Positions 28,350 through 37,639 of a stretch of 64,000 nucleotides of DNA are shown here, one piece after another (the first letter of the stretch is position 1; every line of letters starts with the position of its first letter). The translations under genes and the position numbers were made by a program. Under the pieces are notes generated by a model. The model worked only from the letters and a program-made list of their open reading frames with translations, had not been told where the DNA came from and ran no database searches. Source of the DNA: Acinetobacter wuhouensis (GTDB lineage Bacteria > Pseudomonadota > Gammaproteobacteria > Pseudomonadales > Moraxellaceae); contig NZ_CP031716.1 of NCBI RefSeq assembly GCF_001696605.3, positions 2,914,001 through 2,978,000 of the forward strand. Direction: 5' to 3'.

Positions 28350-29843
28350 ATGAGAATCAATAAAATCGCTTTAGCTGTTATGACCACCTGTATGCCGATC
28401 ACAGCACTCTATGCTGCTGCAATGGATCGCTCTGGACAATCGATTACACCATTTCTACAGCCCAATAATTACTTTGAAGCTGGAATTTCCATTTTAGATC
28501 CAACCGTTGAAGGAAAAGAAGCTGATGTTTCGGCAACACGTCGAGATATTGAAGATATGGGCAATGACTATTATTTTCCCAGTGCTGCAATAAAACTCCA
28601 GCTTACAGACAATATTTCTTTTGGTTTGCTTTATGATCAGCCTTTTGGTGCGGATGTCGCCTACTCAGGCAATAATATTTTTGTGACGGACAGTAGTACC
28701 ACAATTTTAGATCAAAAGTTATTGACTGGATTGATTGATCAAAAATTTGCAAGTTTAACGGCTGAACAAAAAGTCGGATTGGCAATACAAGGCGTTAAAG
28801 GTGCCGATTATTTAAAAACCCCTGCTGGACAAGCAGAGTTTGCCCAAACACTACAAGCGTATAATAACAATGCGACAGCAAAAGCCCAGATTGATACAGG
28901 TGTAAAAGCTGGAATTACCCAACAAGTGGATGCAACTAAAGCTTACCTTGGAAAAGGACAAACTTCCGCAAAAGTCGATACTGAAAACCTGAGCATGATT
29001 TTTGGCTATCAACCCATTAAAAATATTAATATTTATGCAGGTGGCGTCTACCAAACCATTGACGGTAGTTTACACTTAAGAGGTCAAGCGACCAGTGTTT
29101 ATAATGGTTATGATGCAACTTTTAAAAAAGACAGTGGTGTCGGCTGGCTCGCTGGTTTTGCCTATCAAATTCCTGAAATTGCTCTAAAAGCATCAGTTAC
29201 CTACCGTTCAGAGATCGACCATAAAGTCACGACCCATGAAAATGTGTCCAGTCTGCCCGCTTTGGTGGGATTAGGACAAATTTCTCAAGCAACTGCGGAT
29301 AGTATTGCAGGGACACAGAAAAAAACAGATATTACTACGCCACAATCGGTCAATATTGATTTACAAAGTGGCATCATGAAGGACACGGTTGCATTTGCCA
29401 ATATTCGTTGGGTAAATTGGAAAAACTTCGCCATCCAACCTTATCAGTTTGGGGCAATTTCAAAAATTGTGGGACAACTGCCTTCCGTAGCTCAACCGAA
29501 TGGTTTTAATTTATTGAAATATTCAGATGATCAATGGAATGCAACTGTCGGTGTTGGACGCAAATTATCAGATCAATGGGCGGGTAATGTATCTGTCGGA
29601 TGGGACTCTGGTGCAGGCAACCCGATCACAGCACTTGGACCGACAGAAGGATATTGGAATGTCGGGCTCGGTGTGCAATTTAGCCCTACACCACAAACCT
29701 TTATTTCAGGTGGTGTAAAATACTTCTGGTTAGGTGATGCGCAAGGGCAAATCGCTTCTCAATCAGGCAAGAAAACCTATGTTGCTGATTTCACAGATAA
29801 TACTGCGATTGCCTATGGTTTAAAAATTGGATATCGTTTCTAA
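28350..29843 (+). CDS. FadL-family outer membrane transporter
   Basis: A 497-residue outer-membrane beta-barrel. A signal peptide (cleavage after ITALYA) is followed by the N-terminal hatch start AAMDRSGQS, characteristic of the FadL proteins of Acinetobacter. The rest alternates hydrophobic and polar residues in strands and ends in the terminal aromatic KIGYRF. FadL proteins take up long-chain fatty acids or other hydrophobic molecules. Residues ~118-206 form an alanine/glutamine-rich, apparently helical insertion not found in E. coli FadL. It is monocistronic and followed by a strong terminator. Confidence 0.88.
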   Translation: MRINKIALAVMTTCMPITALYAAAMDRSGQSITPFLQPNNYFEAGISILDPTVEGKEADVSATRRDIEDMGNDYYFPSAAIKLQLTDNISFGLLYDQPFGADVAYSGNNIFVTDSSTTILDQKLLTGLIDQKFASLTAEQKVGLAIQGVKGADYLKTPAGQAEFAQTLQAYNNNATAKAQIDTGVKAGITQQVDATKAYLGKGQTSAKVDTENLSMIFGYQPIKNINIYAGGVYQTIDGSLHLRGQATSVYNGYDATFKKDSGVGWLAGFAYQIPEIALKASVTYRSEIDHKVTTHENVSSLPALVGLGQISQATADSIAGTQKKTDITTPQSVNIDLQSGIMKDTVAFANIRWVNWKNFAIQPYQFGAISKIVGQLPSVAQPNGFNLLKYSDDQWNATVGVGRKLSDQWAGNVSVGWDSGAGNPITALGPTEGYWNVGLGVQFSPTPQTFISGGVKYFWLGDAQGQIASQSGKKTYVADFTDNTAIAYGLKIGYRF

Positions 29844-29856
29844 AGTACTATCGGTT

Positions 29857-29891
29857 TAGCATGTAAGTTTCCTAAACTTACATGCTCTTTA
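29857..29891 (+). terminator. Terminator after the FadL-like gene
   Basis: GCATGTAAGTTT-CC-TAAACTTACATGC is a nearly perfect long hairpin followed by TCTTT. Confidence 0.75.
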
Positions 29892-30104
29892 CTCATGAAT
29901 GAACCACTATTCAAAATAATATTTCGATCAGTAAATTCCCGATCACTCTATTAAAACAATCAACAAAATGTCTTAACACTAGCGTCGCCTACTGTATCTG
30001 CCCTTTCACACGCCTGTTTAATATGCTATAACTTTTAAAATCATTTACTTATAATTATTTCCACCAATCCAAATATTACAAATGAATCAGACTAGGATGT
30101 AAAA

Positions 30105-30422
30105 ATGGGCATATATGATCGACTGTCAATGAAGTGGCAAAATATCATTTCCATTGCTTTTCTAACCTTACTCAGCACATTGGCAATTATTGGTTGGGCT
30201 TACTTTCTACACTTTCCTTGGGCGTGGTTATTTCACATTATTCTGATCATTGAGCTTTTCATGCTTTTTGCCGTCAATTATTCAGAATACCAAGCCAGTT
30301 CAGTCAATGGTGCAGGTGGATGGAGTACATTTGGCTATATTTTTTTCCAAGGCGCTTTTGTCATTGCGATTACCGTATTACGTTTCATCATCTGGATTGC
30401 TGAACGCTTTGGACTTGTTTAG
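30105..30422 (+). CDS. Small inner-membrane protein, unknown function
   Basis: A 105-residue protein with three hydrophobic segments (residues ~12-34, ~36-58 and ~80-98). It has many aromatic residues but no charged motif within the membrane. The loop NYSEYQASSVNGAGGWST is polar. The ATG lacks a strong ribosome site (GGATG only). I do not recognise a family; its position between fadL-like and DUF2239 genes gives no clue. Confidence 0.6.
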   Translation: MGIYDRLSMKWQNIISIAFLTLLSTLAIIGWAYFLHFPWAWLFHIILIIELFMLFAVNYSEYQASSVNGAGGWSTFGYIFFQGAFVIAITVLRFIIWIAERFGLV

Positions 30423-30604
30423 TTAAAACCATACAGCGTGAAGCATTCCTAACACAAAAACCAATCACTCATCCAATAAATTCCTTGTCTCTACTTTTCA
30501 AATTATTGAATTTTCAATTCATCACTCACCTCCTTCTATTCTATTGATTTAGTAATTTTTAATTTTTTGACCAAATTATGTTCAGAATTTTTCTTGCATT
30601 TTAA

Positions 30605-30650
30605 TTTTACCCTGATAATATTAGCGCATTATTTAGTTTTACCCTGATAA
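30605..30650 (+). promoter_or_regulatory. Direct repeat TTTTACCCTGATAA upstream of the DUF2239 gene
   Basis: Two exact copies of the 14-mer TTTTACCCTGATAA lie at 30605-30618 and 30637-30650. They are 32 bp apart, about three helical turns, ending 24 bp before the gene start. Paired sites on one face of the helix at this distance suggest a bound regulator, possibly the DUF2239 protein itself, but this is inference. Confidence 0.55.
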
Positions 30651-30674
30651 AACTATTTTATGTGAGAATGAAAA

Positions 30675-31223
30675 ATGAACAGTGAAACACTTTATTCCGC
30701 CTTTCATGGCAATACCCGAATCATCACGGACACCTTGTTTAAAGTTGCCTTGACGATAAAAGAAATTGACAATCATCAATCCAACATTTTGATTTTTAAC
30801 GATCAAACTGGTCAGCAAATTGATCTGGACGTGTCTGGCTCAGAGCAAGATTTAAAGCAACGCTATGCTGAAATTGAAGAAGTTAAAAAGGTAGGACGTC
30901 CAAAGTTAGGGGTCATTTCCCGTGAAATTACGTTGCAACAAAAACATTGGAATTGGTTGGATCAACAAAATGCGAGTGCCTCAGCAGTGATTCGTAAATT
31001 GATTGATCAAGAGCTGAATAATCCTGCATCTGAAAGCAACATCATGTTGGCGAAACAAGCGGTGGATCGCTTTATGTCTGCGATGATAGGCAATATGCCG
31101 AACTATGAAGAAGCCACTCGCGCTCTATATCAAGGCAATAAAACCGCCTTTCTTGAGCTCATTCAAGACTATCCAACCGATTTAAAAGCCTATTTAGAGC
31201 AGCAATCAGCTCATGCATTTTAA
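30675..31223 (+). CDS. DUF2239 family protein
   Basis: A 182-residue soluble protein. The centre VGRPKLGVISREITLQQKHWNWL followed by ASAVIRKLIDQ is the DUF2239 signature. The segment resembles a small arginine/lysine-rich DNA-contacting element and an RHH-like helix, so it may bind DNA, but no function is established. Its start at 30675 follows GAGAATGAAAA. Two exact 14-bp repeats sit just upstream and are candidate operators. It is monocistronic. Confidence 0.82.
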   Translation: MNSETLYSAFHGNTRIITDTLFKVALTIKEIDNHQSNILIFNDQTGQQIDLDVSGSEQDLKQRYAEIEEVKKVGRPKLGVISREITLQQKHWNWLDQQNASASAVIRKLIDQELNNPASESNIMLAKQAVDRFMSAMIGNMPNYEEATRALYQGNKTAFLELIQDYPTDLKAYLEQQSAHAF

Positions 31224-31350
31224 GCCCCCACAAAACATCCAAATATTTTTGGATGTTTTCCCCTGATTTATAATAATTTTTAATTCAAATACTTATACAA
31301 ATAAATCTTTTAAAACCATCCATTTCAATTTTAAAGATGAAATAAAATGC

Positions 31351-31398
31351 TTGCTTTACTCATTAATATTTTTATAATTAGGTAGATCGGTATACCTA
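31351..31398 (+). promoter_or_regulatory. Promoter and overlapping palindromic operator of the TetR gene
   Basis: TTGCTT (31351-31356) and TATAAT (31373-31378), with a 16 bp spacer, form a good sigma-70 promoter. Overlapping the expected start point is a 20-bp imperfect palindrome with arms TAGGTA (31379-31384) and TACCTA (31393-31398). The layout is that of an autorepressed TetR promoter, with the gene starting at 31409. Confidence 0.6.
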
Positions 31399-31408
31399 TT
31401 TTCTTGTT

Positions 31409-31996
31409 ATGAAATCACATCAAGCTAAAGATAAAATTTTGGATGCAGCTAAAACTTTATTCTACAAAGATGGCATTCATGCGACAGGTATCAATACCAT
31501 TACGGATCAAGCTGGCGTTGCCAAAATGTCGCTGTATAACAACTTTCCGTCCAAAGCTGATTTGGTTGAAGCCTATATCGAGTCACGCAATATCGAATGG
31601 CAAGCCTTGTATGCAACACGCATGGAAACAGCACATACACCTTTAGACAAAATTTTAGCGGTGTTTGATGCCTATCGTGACCATGCAGAATCGGCTGTGG
31701 ACAATGGTTTCCGTGGTTGTGGCATGCTCAATGCCGCAGCGGAATTTCCTGCACACAGCCCTGAACGTGATGCAGTGAAATTGCTCAAAGAAGGTATCGA
31801 GCAATTATTAATTGAACATTTAAGTGAATTATTTTCAGATTCTGCGCAGATTCAGTACATCGCCACCATGTTGTCTTTTCTGCTTGAGGGTTCAATCGCC
31901 CGTGCAGGTTTGGAGTGTTCAAGTGACAAGCTAATTATGGTTCGGAAAATGGCGGAAGATCTGATACAGACTCAACTTCAACTTACAGCGAAATAG
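31409..31996 (+). CDS. TetR-family transcriptional regulator
   Basis: A 195-residue repressor. The N-terminal helix-turn-helix (KILDAAKTLFYKDGIHATGINTITDQAGVAKMSLYNNFPSK, residues ~9-49) is typical; the C-terminal half forms a ligand-binding helical bundle with no obvious ligand signature. It starts 10 bp after a palindromic operator that overlaps its own promoter. A DMT exporter gene follows 58 bp later in the same direction, suggesting that it controls that exporter as part of one transcript. Confidence 0.9.
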   Translation: MKSHQAKDKILDAAKTLFYKDGIHATGINTITDQAGVAKMSLYNNFPSKADLVEAYIESRNIEWQALYATRMETAHTPLDKILAVFDAYRDHAESAVDNGFRGCGMLNAAAEFPAHSPERDAVKLLKEGIEQLLIEHLSELFSDSAQIQYIATMLSFLLEGSIARAGLECSSDKLIMVRKMAEDLIQTQLQLTAK

Positions 31997-32054
31997 CATA
32001 AATACAGTCAACCTAAATCACTGTAAAAATGAGAAAAATAAATAGGATATCTCC

Positions 32055-32918
32055 ATGAATGCCAAACAATCAGGTTTAATCAGTATCGGTGCTTTTGTTC
32101 TACTGTGGGGAAGCGCTGCCATTTTTACCAAATGGGGACTGCATCATGGGGCTGTCATTCCCTTTCTGTTCTTTCGTTTTCTCATTGCGACTGTATTGAT
32201 TTCTCTGTTTTGCATCATCAGCAAACAGGCTTTTTTACCGCAGAATACACCTTATAAATATGTGATTTTGACAGGTTGTTTTCTCATTACGGGTTATACC
32301 CTGTTTTATTTTCTATCGCTTGAGTTTGGGATTTCACCTGGATTACTTTCGACTATTTTAGCTTTACAGCCGATTTTGACCTTTTTTATTACCGAGAAAA
32401 GTTTTTCTAAAGTAAAGTTACTTGGGCTGATTCTGAGTTTTATCGGGATTATCTTTTTAGTTTATAACAATCTGTTTGTAAATAAGTTATCGCTATGGGC
32501 AACGGTTTCCTCGATTATTTGTCTGGCATGTATTACTACAGGTGTAATTTTACAACGTAAAATTTCGGAGAAACCGTGGCAGGTTTTACCTCTGCAATAT
32601 GTAATTTCACTGATTTTCATTGCACTAATTATTCCGTTTCAATCCTTTGACTTTGAAATGAATTTAGACTTCTGGATTCCTGTTTTGTACCAAGGGATTA
32701 TTATTTCTGTAGTAGCGCAACTGATTTTTTATAAATTGTTGCAGTCAGGCAATCTGGTCAATACCACGAGTCTGTTTTACCTCGTACCACTTGTGACCTT
32801 GATTTTAGACTTTATGATTTTTAGAACGCAATTGTCTGCCTTTGACTATGTTGGAATTGTGGCGATTTTGAGTGGGGTTTATTTGGTGTATAAGAAAGCC
32901 AATACACAAACGAATTAA
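32055..32918 (+). CDS. DMT-superfamily (EamA-type) transporter
   Basis: A 287-residue inner-membrane protein with about ten hydrophobic segments in two EamA repeats (residues ~5-140 and ~150-285). The first starts with GAFVLLWGSAAIFTKWG, the second ends with DYVGIVAILSGVYLVY. EamA proteins mostly export metabolites or small drugs. It is downstream of the TetR gene on the same strand. The substrate is unknown. Confidence 0.85.
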   Translation: MNAKQSGLISIGAFVLLWGSAAIFTKWGLHHGAVIPFLFFRFLIATVLISLFCIISKQAFLPQNTPYKYVILTGCFLITGYTLFYFLSLEFGISPGLLSTILALQPILTFFITEKSFSKVKLLGLILSFIGIIFLVYNNLFVNKLSLWATVSSIICLACITTGVILQRKISEKPWQVLPLQYVISLIFIALIIPFQSFDFEMNLDFWIPVLYQGIIISVVAQLIFYKLLQSGNLVNTTSLFYLVPLVTLILDFMIFRTQLSAFDYVGIVAILSGVYLVYKKANTQTN

Positions 32919-32943
32919 ATTGAATACTTACTTTTTTAATACT

Positions 32944-32978
32944 GCATATCCTATTTAATCCATTAATTAGGATATGCT
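32944..32978. terminator. Bidirectional terminator between the DMT exporter and the convergent hydrolase gene
   Basis: GCATATCCTA and TAGGATATGC form a 10-bp stem around a 13-14 base loop, followed by TTTTTT. It sits between the ends of convergent genes. Confidence 0.82.
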
Positions 32979-32992
32979 TTTTTAACTTTTCC

Positions 32993-33856
32993 TTAGTTAA
33001 ATAATGTTTTTTGCACATCCAAACCAATTTTTGCTTTTGTTATTTTAACCAATTCTGTTTCATCAGTTTCATTCGGGTGAAAATCCATTCGATAATAAGA
33101 GAAAAATTGTGGAACCAATTTTTTATATGAATCAAATGCAAAATTTCCGAATTTTCTCCAAGAGCTTATGTTTAATAATTGCTGATCACGTGACATTAAT
33201 ACAAATTGATAGCCGACAGTCATCAATGTAATTAATGCTAAACTAAATGTAAAAAGTGCAACTCGAGGAATATAAGCATCTAAACCTTTACCATAAAGAT
33301 ATTCATACATATCATAAGCTACTGCTTTATGTTCTGTTTCTTCAATACTGTGCCATAGCCAAAGCTTTTGAATGTTTTCATCAGTCATTTTTTCATTCAC
33401 ACTTTGCATCATGTATACAACTAACACCGCTGTATAGTGCTCAAGTCCAACTGTTACCAATAAATTCCATTTCTTTGGAAAGAACTTTTCAATGGCTTTA
33501 AGAATAATGCCTGTCGCATTTTCAAGTGATTCTGGATTTAATCCATATTGTTGTGCACTTTCATGAAAAGCATGATGTTCTTTTGAGTGCATCGCTTCTT
33601 GCCCAATAAATGCACTAATATCACGATCCAGCTTTTGATTGCCTTTGACTTTATCTCTTAATGCACGTACGGAACGCACAAAATAAGATTCCCCTTCAGG
33701 AAAAAGTGTAGATAGCCCTGTGAAATAATGTGTATGTGCTGGATCATTGTCATACCAATATTTTGGCATTTCTTGAAATTGATAGTCCATACGACGAACA
33801 GGAAACGATGCTGCAATTCTTTGATTTGATTTTTCTGCCAATGCTTTTGGTTTCAT
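32993..33856 (-). CDS. Ferritin-like metal-dependent hydrolase (PF10118 type)
   Basis: A 287-residue protein. It has the family's histidine and glutamate clusters: QEAMHSKEHHAFHE (residues ~86-99), GLEHYTAVL, and HSIEETEHKAVAYD. A hydrophobic stretch (FTFSLALITLMTVGYQFVLM) could bring it to the membrane. The start segment IAASFPVRRMDYQFQEMPKYW is conserved. Proteins of this family are predicted metal-dependent hydrolases with a ferritin-like helical fold, but no reaction is established. It is monocistronic. Confidence 0.82.
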   Translation of the reverse strand: MKPKALAEKSNQRIAASFPVRRMDYQFQEMPKYWYDNDPAHTHYFTGLSTLFPEGESYFVRSVRALRDKVKGNQKLDRDISAFIGQEAMHSKEHHAFHESAQQYGLNPESLENATGIILKAIEKFFPKKWNLLVTVGLEHYTAVLVVYMMQSVNEKMTDENIQKLWLWHSIEETEHKAVAYDMYEYLYGKGLDAYIPRVALFTFSLALITLMTVGYQFVLMSRDQQLLNISSWRKFGNFAFDSYKKLVPQFFSYYRMDFHPNETDETELVKITKAKIGLDVQKTLFN

Positions 33857-34090
33857 AACTCACTCCAAATTAAAGTTCCAAAAAGGAACTTAACAAAATT
33901 AATTATGATGTGAATAACCACTCTTTTCTATGTTTGATCAAGTCAATTTCGATACTATAGACTTCTGAATTGGCACTTTGCAGATATGTTTCAATTCTAA
34001 AAATAGTTATATTCATTTTATTTACTTTCTTTATTACTATCGTATTTCAGCCAACATTCCTATAAGAAAGCTGCATGAAATCATAAAAAT

Positions 34091-34116
34091 AAAAAACCCG
34101 CTTTCGCGGGTTTATT
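34091..34116 (-). terminator. Terminator after cysN
   Basis: AACCCGC and GCGGGTT flank GAAA on the minus strand, followed by a TTTTTATTTT tract, 18 bp past the cysN stop. Confidence 0.85.
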
Positions 34117-34133
34117 TCAATCAATCCGATCTC

Positions 34134-35747
34134 TTAAAGACGAACCAATCCCACAATTTTTTCTGCCAGTTCTTCAACAGTGTCCTGAGCAAAACTCACA
34201 TCAGCACCTTGCGCAACATCACTGATGATCACAACACCAGTTTGACGAAGCAATGCAACTTGTTCAGCAGATAAACCTGCTTTAGCAATCGCAACAACAC
34301 CTTGCTGAATCAAAACACTTTCAAGTGATTGAGCATTTTCAAGTGCTTTCGCAGAAACAGCCACTACCGCAGGCTTTTGACCTAAACGTGCAGCACGTGC
34401 TTCAGCAGTCACAGGCTCATCATGTGCAGTCCATTCCACCGCAGCTTCAACCATACCTGCACCAACAGTCACATTGCTTAAACGGTCGATGAAGATAAAC
34501 GAACCTGTATAACGACTGTCCTGATAACGATCAAATACCACTGGCGCATCAAACTCAATCTCAACATCTGCAATTGCATTCAGATCAAGCTGTTCAACCT
34601 GGATTTTTTCCAAAGTATTCACGTTGGTACGATAGTTAATTTTCTCAACTTTCGCAGGAATGGTTTGTGTACCAATTTTGACATTGTACAACTTACCGAT
34701 CACCAGCGGTTGATCCGCCATCCACACCACAGACGCACGAACAGAACGTGACAAAGACGGTTGCTCGCCAGCTTTGACAAGGACATTACCGCGAGAAACG
34801 TCGATTTCATCATTCAGTGTCAATGTCACCGCTTGACCTGCAATTGCATGTTCAAGATTGCCATCAAAAGTCACGATTTCTTTCACTGTAGACTTTTTGC
34901 CTGATGGTAAAGCGACAAGCTCATCGCCAACTTTTACTTCACCTAAAGCAATCGTGCCACAAAAACCACGGAAGTCGAGGTTTGGACGGTTGACATACTG
35001 CACAGGGAAACGGAATTCATGCGCACTGGTATCACGTGTGATTTCAACTGTTTCCAGGGTATTCATCAGGGTTTTACCTGTATACCATGGTGTATTTGGT
35101 GATGGATTCACCACGTTATCACCATTCAACGCAGAAATTGGCGTGAAGATGATATTGGCAGGTTTACGATCACCGAGTTGGTTCACGAAAGCATTATATT
35201 CTTCTTGAATTTCATTAAACCGTGCTTCTGAAAATTCAACGAGATCCATTTTATTGATCGCAACCACGATATTACGAATACCCAACAGGCTCGCAATAAA
35301 TGAGTGACGACGGGTCTGGGTTTGTACGCCATATCGCGCATCAATCAGAATAATCGCAAGATCAGCTGTAGATGCGCCTGTTGCCATGTTGCGCGTGTAC
35401 TGCTCATGCCCTGGAGTATCGGCAATAATGAACTTACGTTTTTCTGTAGAGAAATAACGATACGCCACATCAATGGTGATACCTTGCTCACGTTCCGCTT
35501 GCAGACCATCAACAAGTAATGCCAAATCAGGTGCATCACCTGTCGTACCGACTTTTTTTGAGTCACGAGTCACCGCTTGTAATTGATCTTCATAAATCAA
35601 TTTTGAATCGTAAAGTAAACGACCAATCAAAGTCGATTTACCATCATCCACGTTACCGCAAGTGAGAAAACGCAATAAGTCTTTATTTTCGTGCTGTTTT
35701 AAATATGCCAAGATATCTTGGCTAATCAATTCTGATTGATGAGACAT
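34134..35747 (-). CDS. cysN: Sulfate adenylyltransferase subunit 1, GTPase
   Basis: A 537-residue GTPase that drives formation of adenosine 5'-phosphosulfate by CysD. The G-domain has [15 protein letters not shown] (G1), [11 protein letters not shown] (G3) and NKMDLV (G4); EF-Tu-like domains II and III follow. It is ~60 residues longer than E. coli CysN: beyond about residue 465 there is a soluble extension ([23 protein letters not shown]) without a Walker A motif, so it is not a CysNC APS-kinase fusion. It is downstream of cysD with a hairpin repeat inserted in the 152 bp between them. Confidence 0.94.
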   Translation of the reverse strand: MSHQSELISQDILAYLKQHENKDLLRFLTCGNVDDGKSTLIGRLLYDSKLIYEDQLQAVTRDSKKVGTTGDAPDLALLVDGLQAEREQGITIDVAYRYFSTEKRKFIIADTPGHEQYTRNMATGASTADLAIILIDARYGVQTQTRRHSFIASLLGIRNIVVAINKMDLVEFSEARFNEIQEEYNAFVNQLGDRKPANIIFTPISALNGDNVVNPSPNTPWYTGKTLMNTLETVEITRDTSAHEFRFPVQYVNRPNLDFRGFCGTIALGEVKVGDELVALPSGKKSTVKEIVTFDGNLEHAIAGQAVTLTLNDEIDVSRGNVLVKAGEQPSLSRSVRASVVWMADQPLVIGKLYNVKIGTQTIPAKVEKINYRTNVNTLEKIQVEQLDLNAIADVEIEFDAPVVFDRYQDSRYTGSFIFIDRLSNVTVGAGMVEAAVEWTAHDEPVTAEARAARLGQKPAVVAVSAKALENAQSLESVLIQQGVVAIAKAGLSAEQVALLRQTGVVIISDVAQGADVSFAQDTVEELAEKIVGLVRL

Positions 35748-35798
35748 TGCTCAAAGCTCCACATATTCTTTAGAAATCGGTTTCTGTTCAATCTTCAA

Positions 35799-35886
35799 TC
35801 CCTCTAAATCTCCCTTTGTTAAGGGAGACTTGCTTCTTTCTATGAGAGTCCCCCCTCTTTCACAAAGAGGGGGTTAGGGGGAGATT
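35799..35886. repeat. Hairpin repeat inserted between cysD and cysN
   Basis: The outer arms AATCTCCC (35807-35814) and GGGAGATT (35879-35886) are inverted repeats. Inside are TCTCCCTT/AAGGGAGA and CCCCTCTTT/AAAGAGGGG hairpins. On the other strand, 47276-47312 carries a related half-copy (TCTCCCTAACCCCCTCTTT). Elements of this CCCTCTTT...AAAGAGGGG design are common between genes of many Gram-negatives. Its position inside an operon may affect cysN expression or mRNA stability. Confidence 0.65.
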
Positions 35887-35899
35887 CATATAGAAATAC

Positions 35900-36814
35900 T
35901 TAGAAATAACCTTCCTGCTTTTTCTTTTCCATCGAGCCTGCTTCATCATGGTCAATCATACGACCTTGACGTTCAGAACTCGTCGCCAAAAGCATTTCCT
36001 GGATAATTTCAGGCAATGTCGTTGCAGTTGACTCAACCGCACCCGTCAATGGATAACAACCTAAAGTACGGAAACGTACCGATTTCATTTGTGGAACTTC
36101 GCCTTCTTTTAAACGCATACGTTCATCATCCACCATGATGAGCGTACCACTGCGTTCAACCACAGGACGTTCCGCAGCTAAGTATAGAGGCACCAAAGGA
36201 ATACTTTCTTGGTAAATATATTGCCAGATGTCCAACTCAGTCCAGTTCGACAATGGGAATACACGAATACTTTCACCTTTGTTCACTTTACCGTTATAAA
36301 GATTCCAAAGTTCAGGGCGCTGGTTTTTAGGGTCCCAACGATGTTTATTGTCACGGAACGAGTAAACACGCTCTTTGGCACGTGATTTTTCTTCATCACG
36401 GCGTGCACCACCAAATGCAGCATCAAACTGATATTTATCCAAAGCCTGTTTTAAGCCTTGAGTTTTCATGATATCCGTATATTTAGAGCTACCATAATCA
36501 AATGGATTGACGTTGGCATCTTTACCTTCTTTATTTTGATGTACGATCAGGTCGAAACCATGTTCTTTCGCCATGTTGTCACGGAACGTGATCATGTCCT
36601 TGAACTTCCAGCCTGTGTCGACATGCAACAGTGGGAAAGGAAGTTTTGCAGGATAGAATGCTTTTAAAGCAAGATGCAGCATGACAGCTGAGTCTTTCCC
36701 GATTGAGTAAAGCATCACTGGATTTTCAAATTCAGCAGCAACTTCACGGATAATATGAATACTCTCAGCTTCAAGCTGTTTAAGATGAGTAAGTCTTTCC
36801 TCAGATATAGGCAT
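35900..36814 (-). CDS. cysD: Sulfate adenylyltransferase subunit 2
   Basis: A 304-residue ATP pyrophosphatase-fold enzyme that adenylates sulfate to APS in assimilatory sulfate reduction. It carries the P-loop-like [25 protein letters not shown] and the C-terminal [16 protein letters not shown]. Its GTPase partner CysN is encoded next on the same strand. CysH and CysC are not in this window. The start has no strong ribosome site. Confidence 0.96.
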   Translation of the reverse strand: MPISEERLTHLKQLEAESIHIIREVAAEFENPVMLYSIGKDSAVMLHLALKAFYPAKLPFPLLHVDTGWKFKDMITFRDNMAKEHGFDLIVHQNKEGKDANVNPFDYGSSKYTDIMKTQGLKQALDKYQFDAAFGGARRDEEKSRAKERVYSFRDNKHRWDPKNQRPELWNLYNGKVNKGESIRVFPLSNWTELDIWQYIYQESIPLVPLYLAAERPVVERSGTLIMVDDERMRLKEGEVPQMKSVRFRTLGCYPLTGAVESTATTLPEIIQEMLLATSSERQGRMIDHDEAGSMEKKKQEGYF

Positions 36815-36958
36815 TTTGACAGCACCAGCTCACAAAAAACGTGTACTTATTACACATATTAAAATTTATATTCATTATAGTGATTTACACAGCCACCCTT
36901 TTGCTTGTTTTTTTATATTGATATATAAAAAGATCATAAGCAACTCACAGAGCAAACT

Positions 36959-37402
36959 ATGTCCACACAAATTATACCTTTAGATGAGATTCGTTTTGAA
37001 CAATGGCTTCCACTTTGGCAAGAGTATTTAAACTTTTATAAAACACAATTAAGTAATGAACAAATAAGTTTATCTTGGAAGCGAATCACAAATTCTGAAC
37101 AAGCAGATATGTTTGGTTTTGCGATTCAAGTGAATAATGAGGTTGTAGGTTTTGTCCATTTAATTTCACACATGAGTATGTGGACAGACAAGCCTTGTTG
37201 TTATTTACAAGATTTATATGTGAATGAAACACATCGAAATCAAGGCTTGGCTCGAAAGCTGATAGAGCATAGCTACCAAGTATGCTCTGGAAAATATGAC
37301 CGTGTCTATTGGTTAACCCATGAAAGTAATCTCACAGCGCAATATCTATATGATCGCATTGCAACAAAAACAGGATTTATTCAATACAAAAAAGTGCTAT
37401 AG
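36959..37402 (+). CDS. GNAT family N-acetyltransferase
   Basis: A 147-residue single-domain GNAT. The acetyl-CoA pyrophosphate-binding loop reads ETHRNQGLARKLIEH, preceded by the beta-strand YLQDLYVN. The C-terminus KTGFIQYKKVL completes the fold. The acceptor is unknown. It is divergent from cysD across 144 bp and followed by a hairpin terminator. Confidence 0.85.
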   Translation: MSTQIIPLDEIRFEQWLPLWQEYLNFYKTQLSNEQISLSWKRITNSEQADMFGFAIQVNNEVVGFVHLISHMSMWTDKPCCYLQDLYVNETHRNQGLARKLIEHSYQVCSGKYDRVYWLTHESNLTAQYLYDRIATKTGFIQYKKVL

Positions 37403-37456
37403 GCTAGGCTGAAGCAGCTTCAAATGATAAGTATAAAAAATTCACACATAAAAAAA

Positions 37457-37482
37457 GGCTTATCAAATAATGATAAGCCTAT
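37457..37482 (+). terminator. Terminator after the GNAT gene
   Basis: AGGCTTATCA-AATAA-TGATAAGCCT, a 10-bp perfect stem; the downstream T run is weak (ATAAAACT), and an upstream A run makes it usable on the minus strand for the wzi-like gene region as well. Confidence 0.6.
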
Positions 37483-37639
37483 AAAACTCTTAAAATATGG
37501 GTAAAACAACATCCCCATACTTCGAGGGTAGGAATAACTTCTTTAAATAAGGTCAATTAAAGAAGTCAGTTCATATTAGAATTTTTCAAAAACACTGTAT
37601 ATACCTAGAATTGGGTATATTTTCGCATAATTAGATTGA

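Noticed and set aside
34134..35747. CysNC bifunctional fusion suggested by extra length
   Set aside because: No Walker A or other APS-kinase motif is present in the C-terminal extension.
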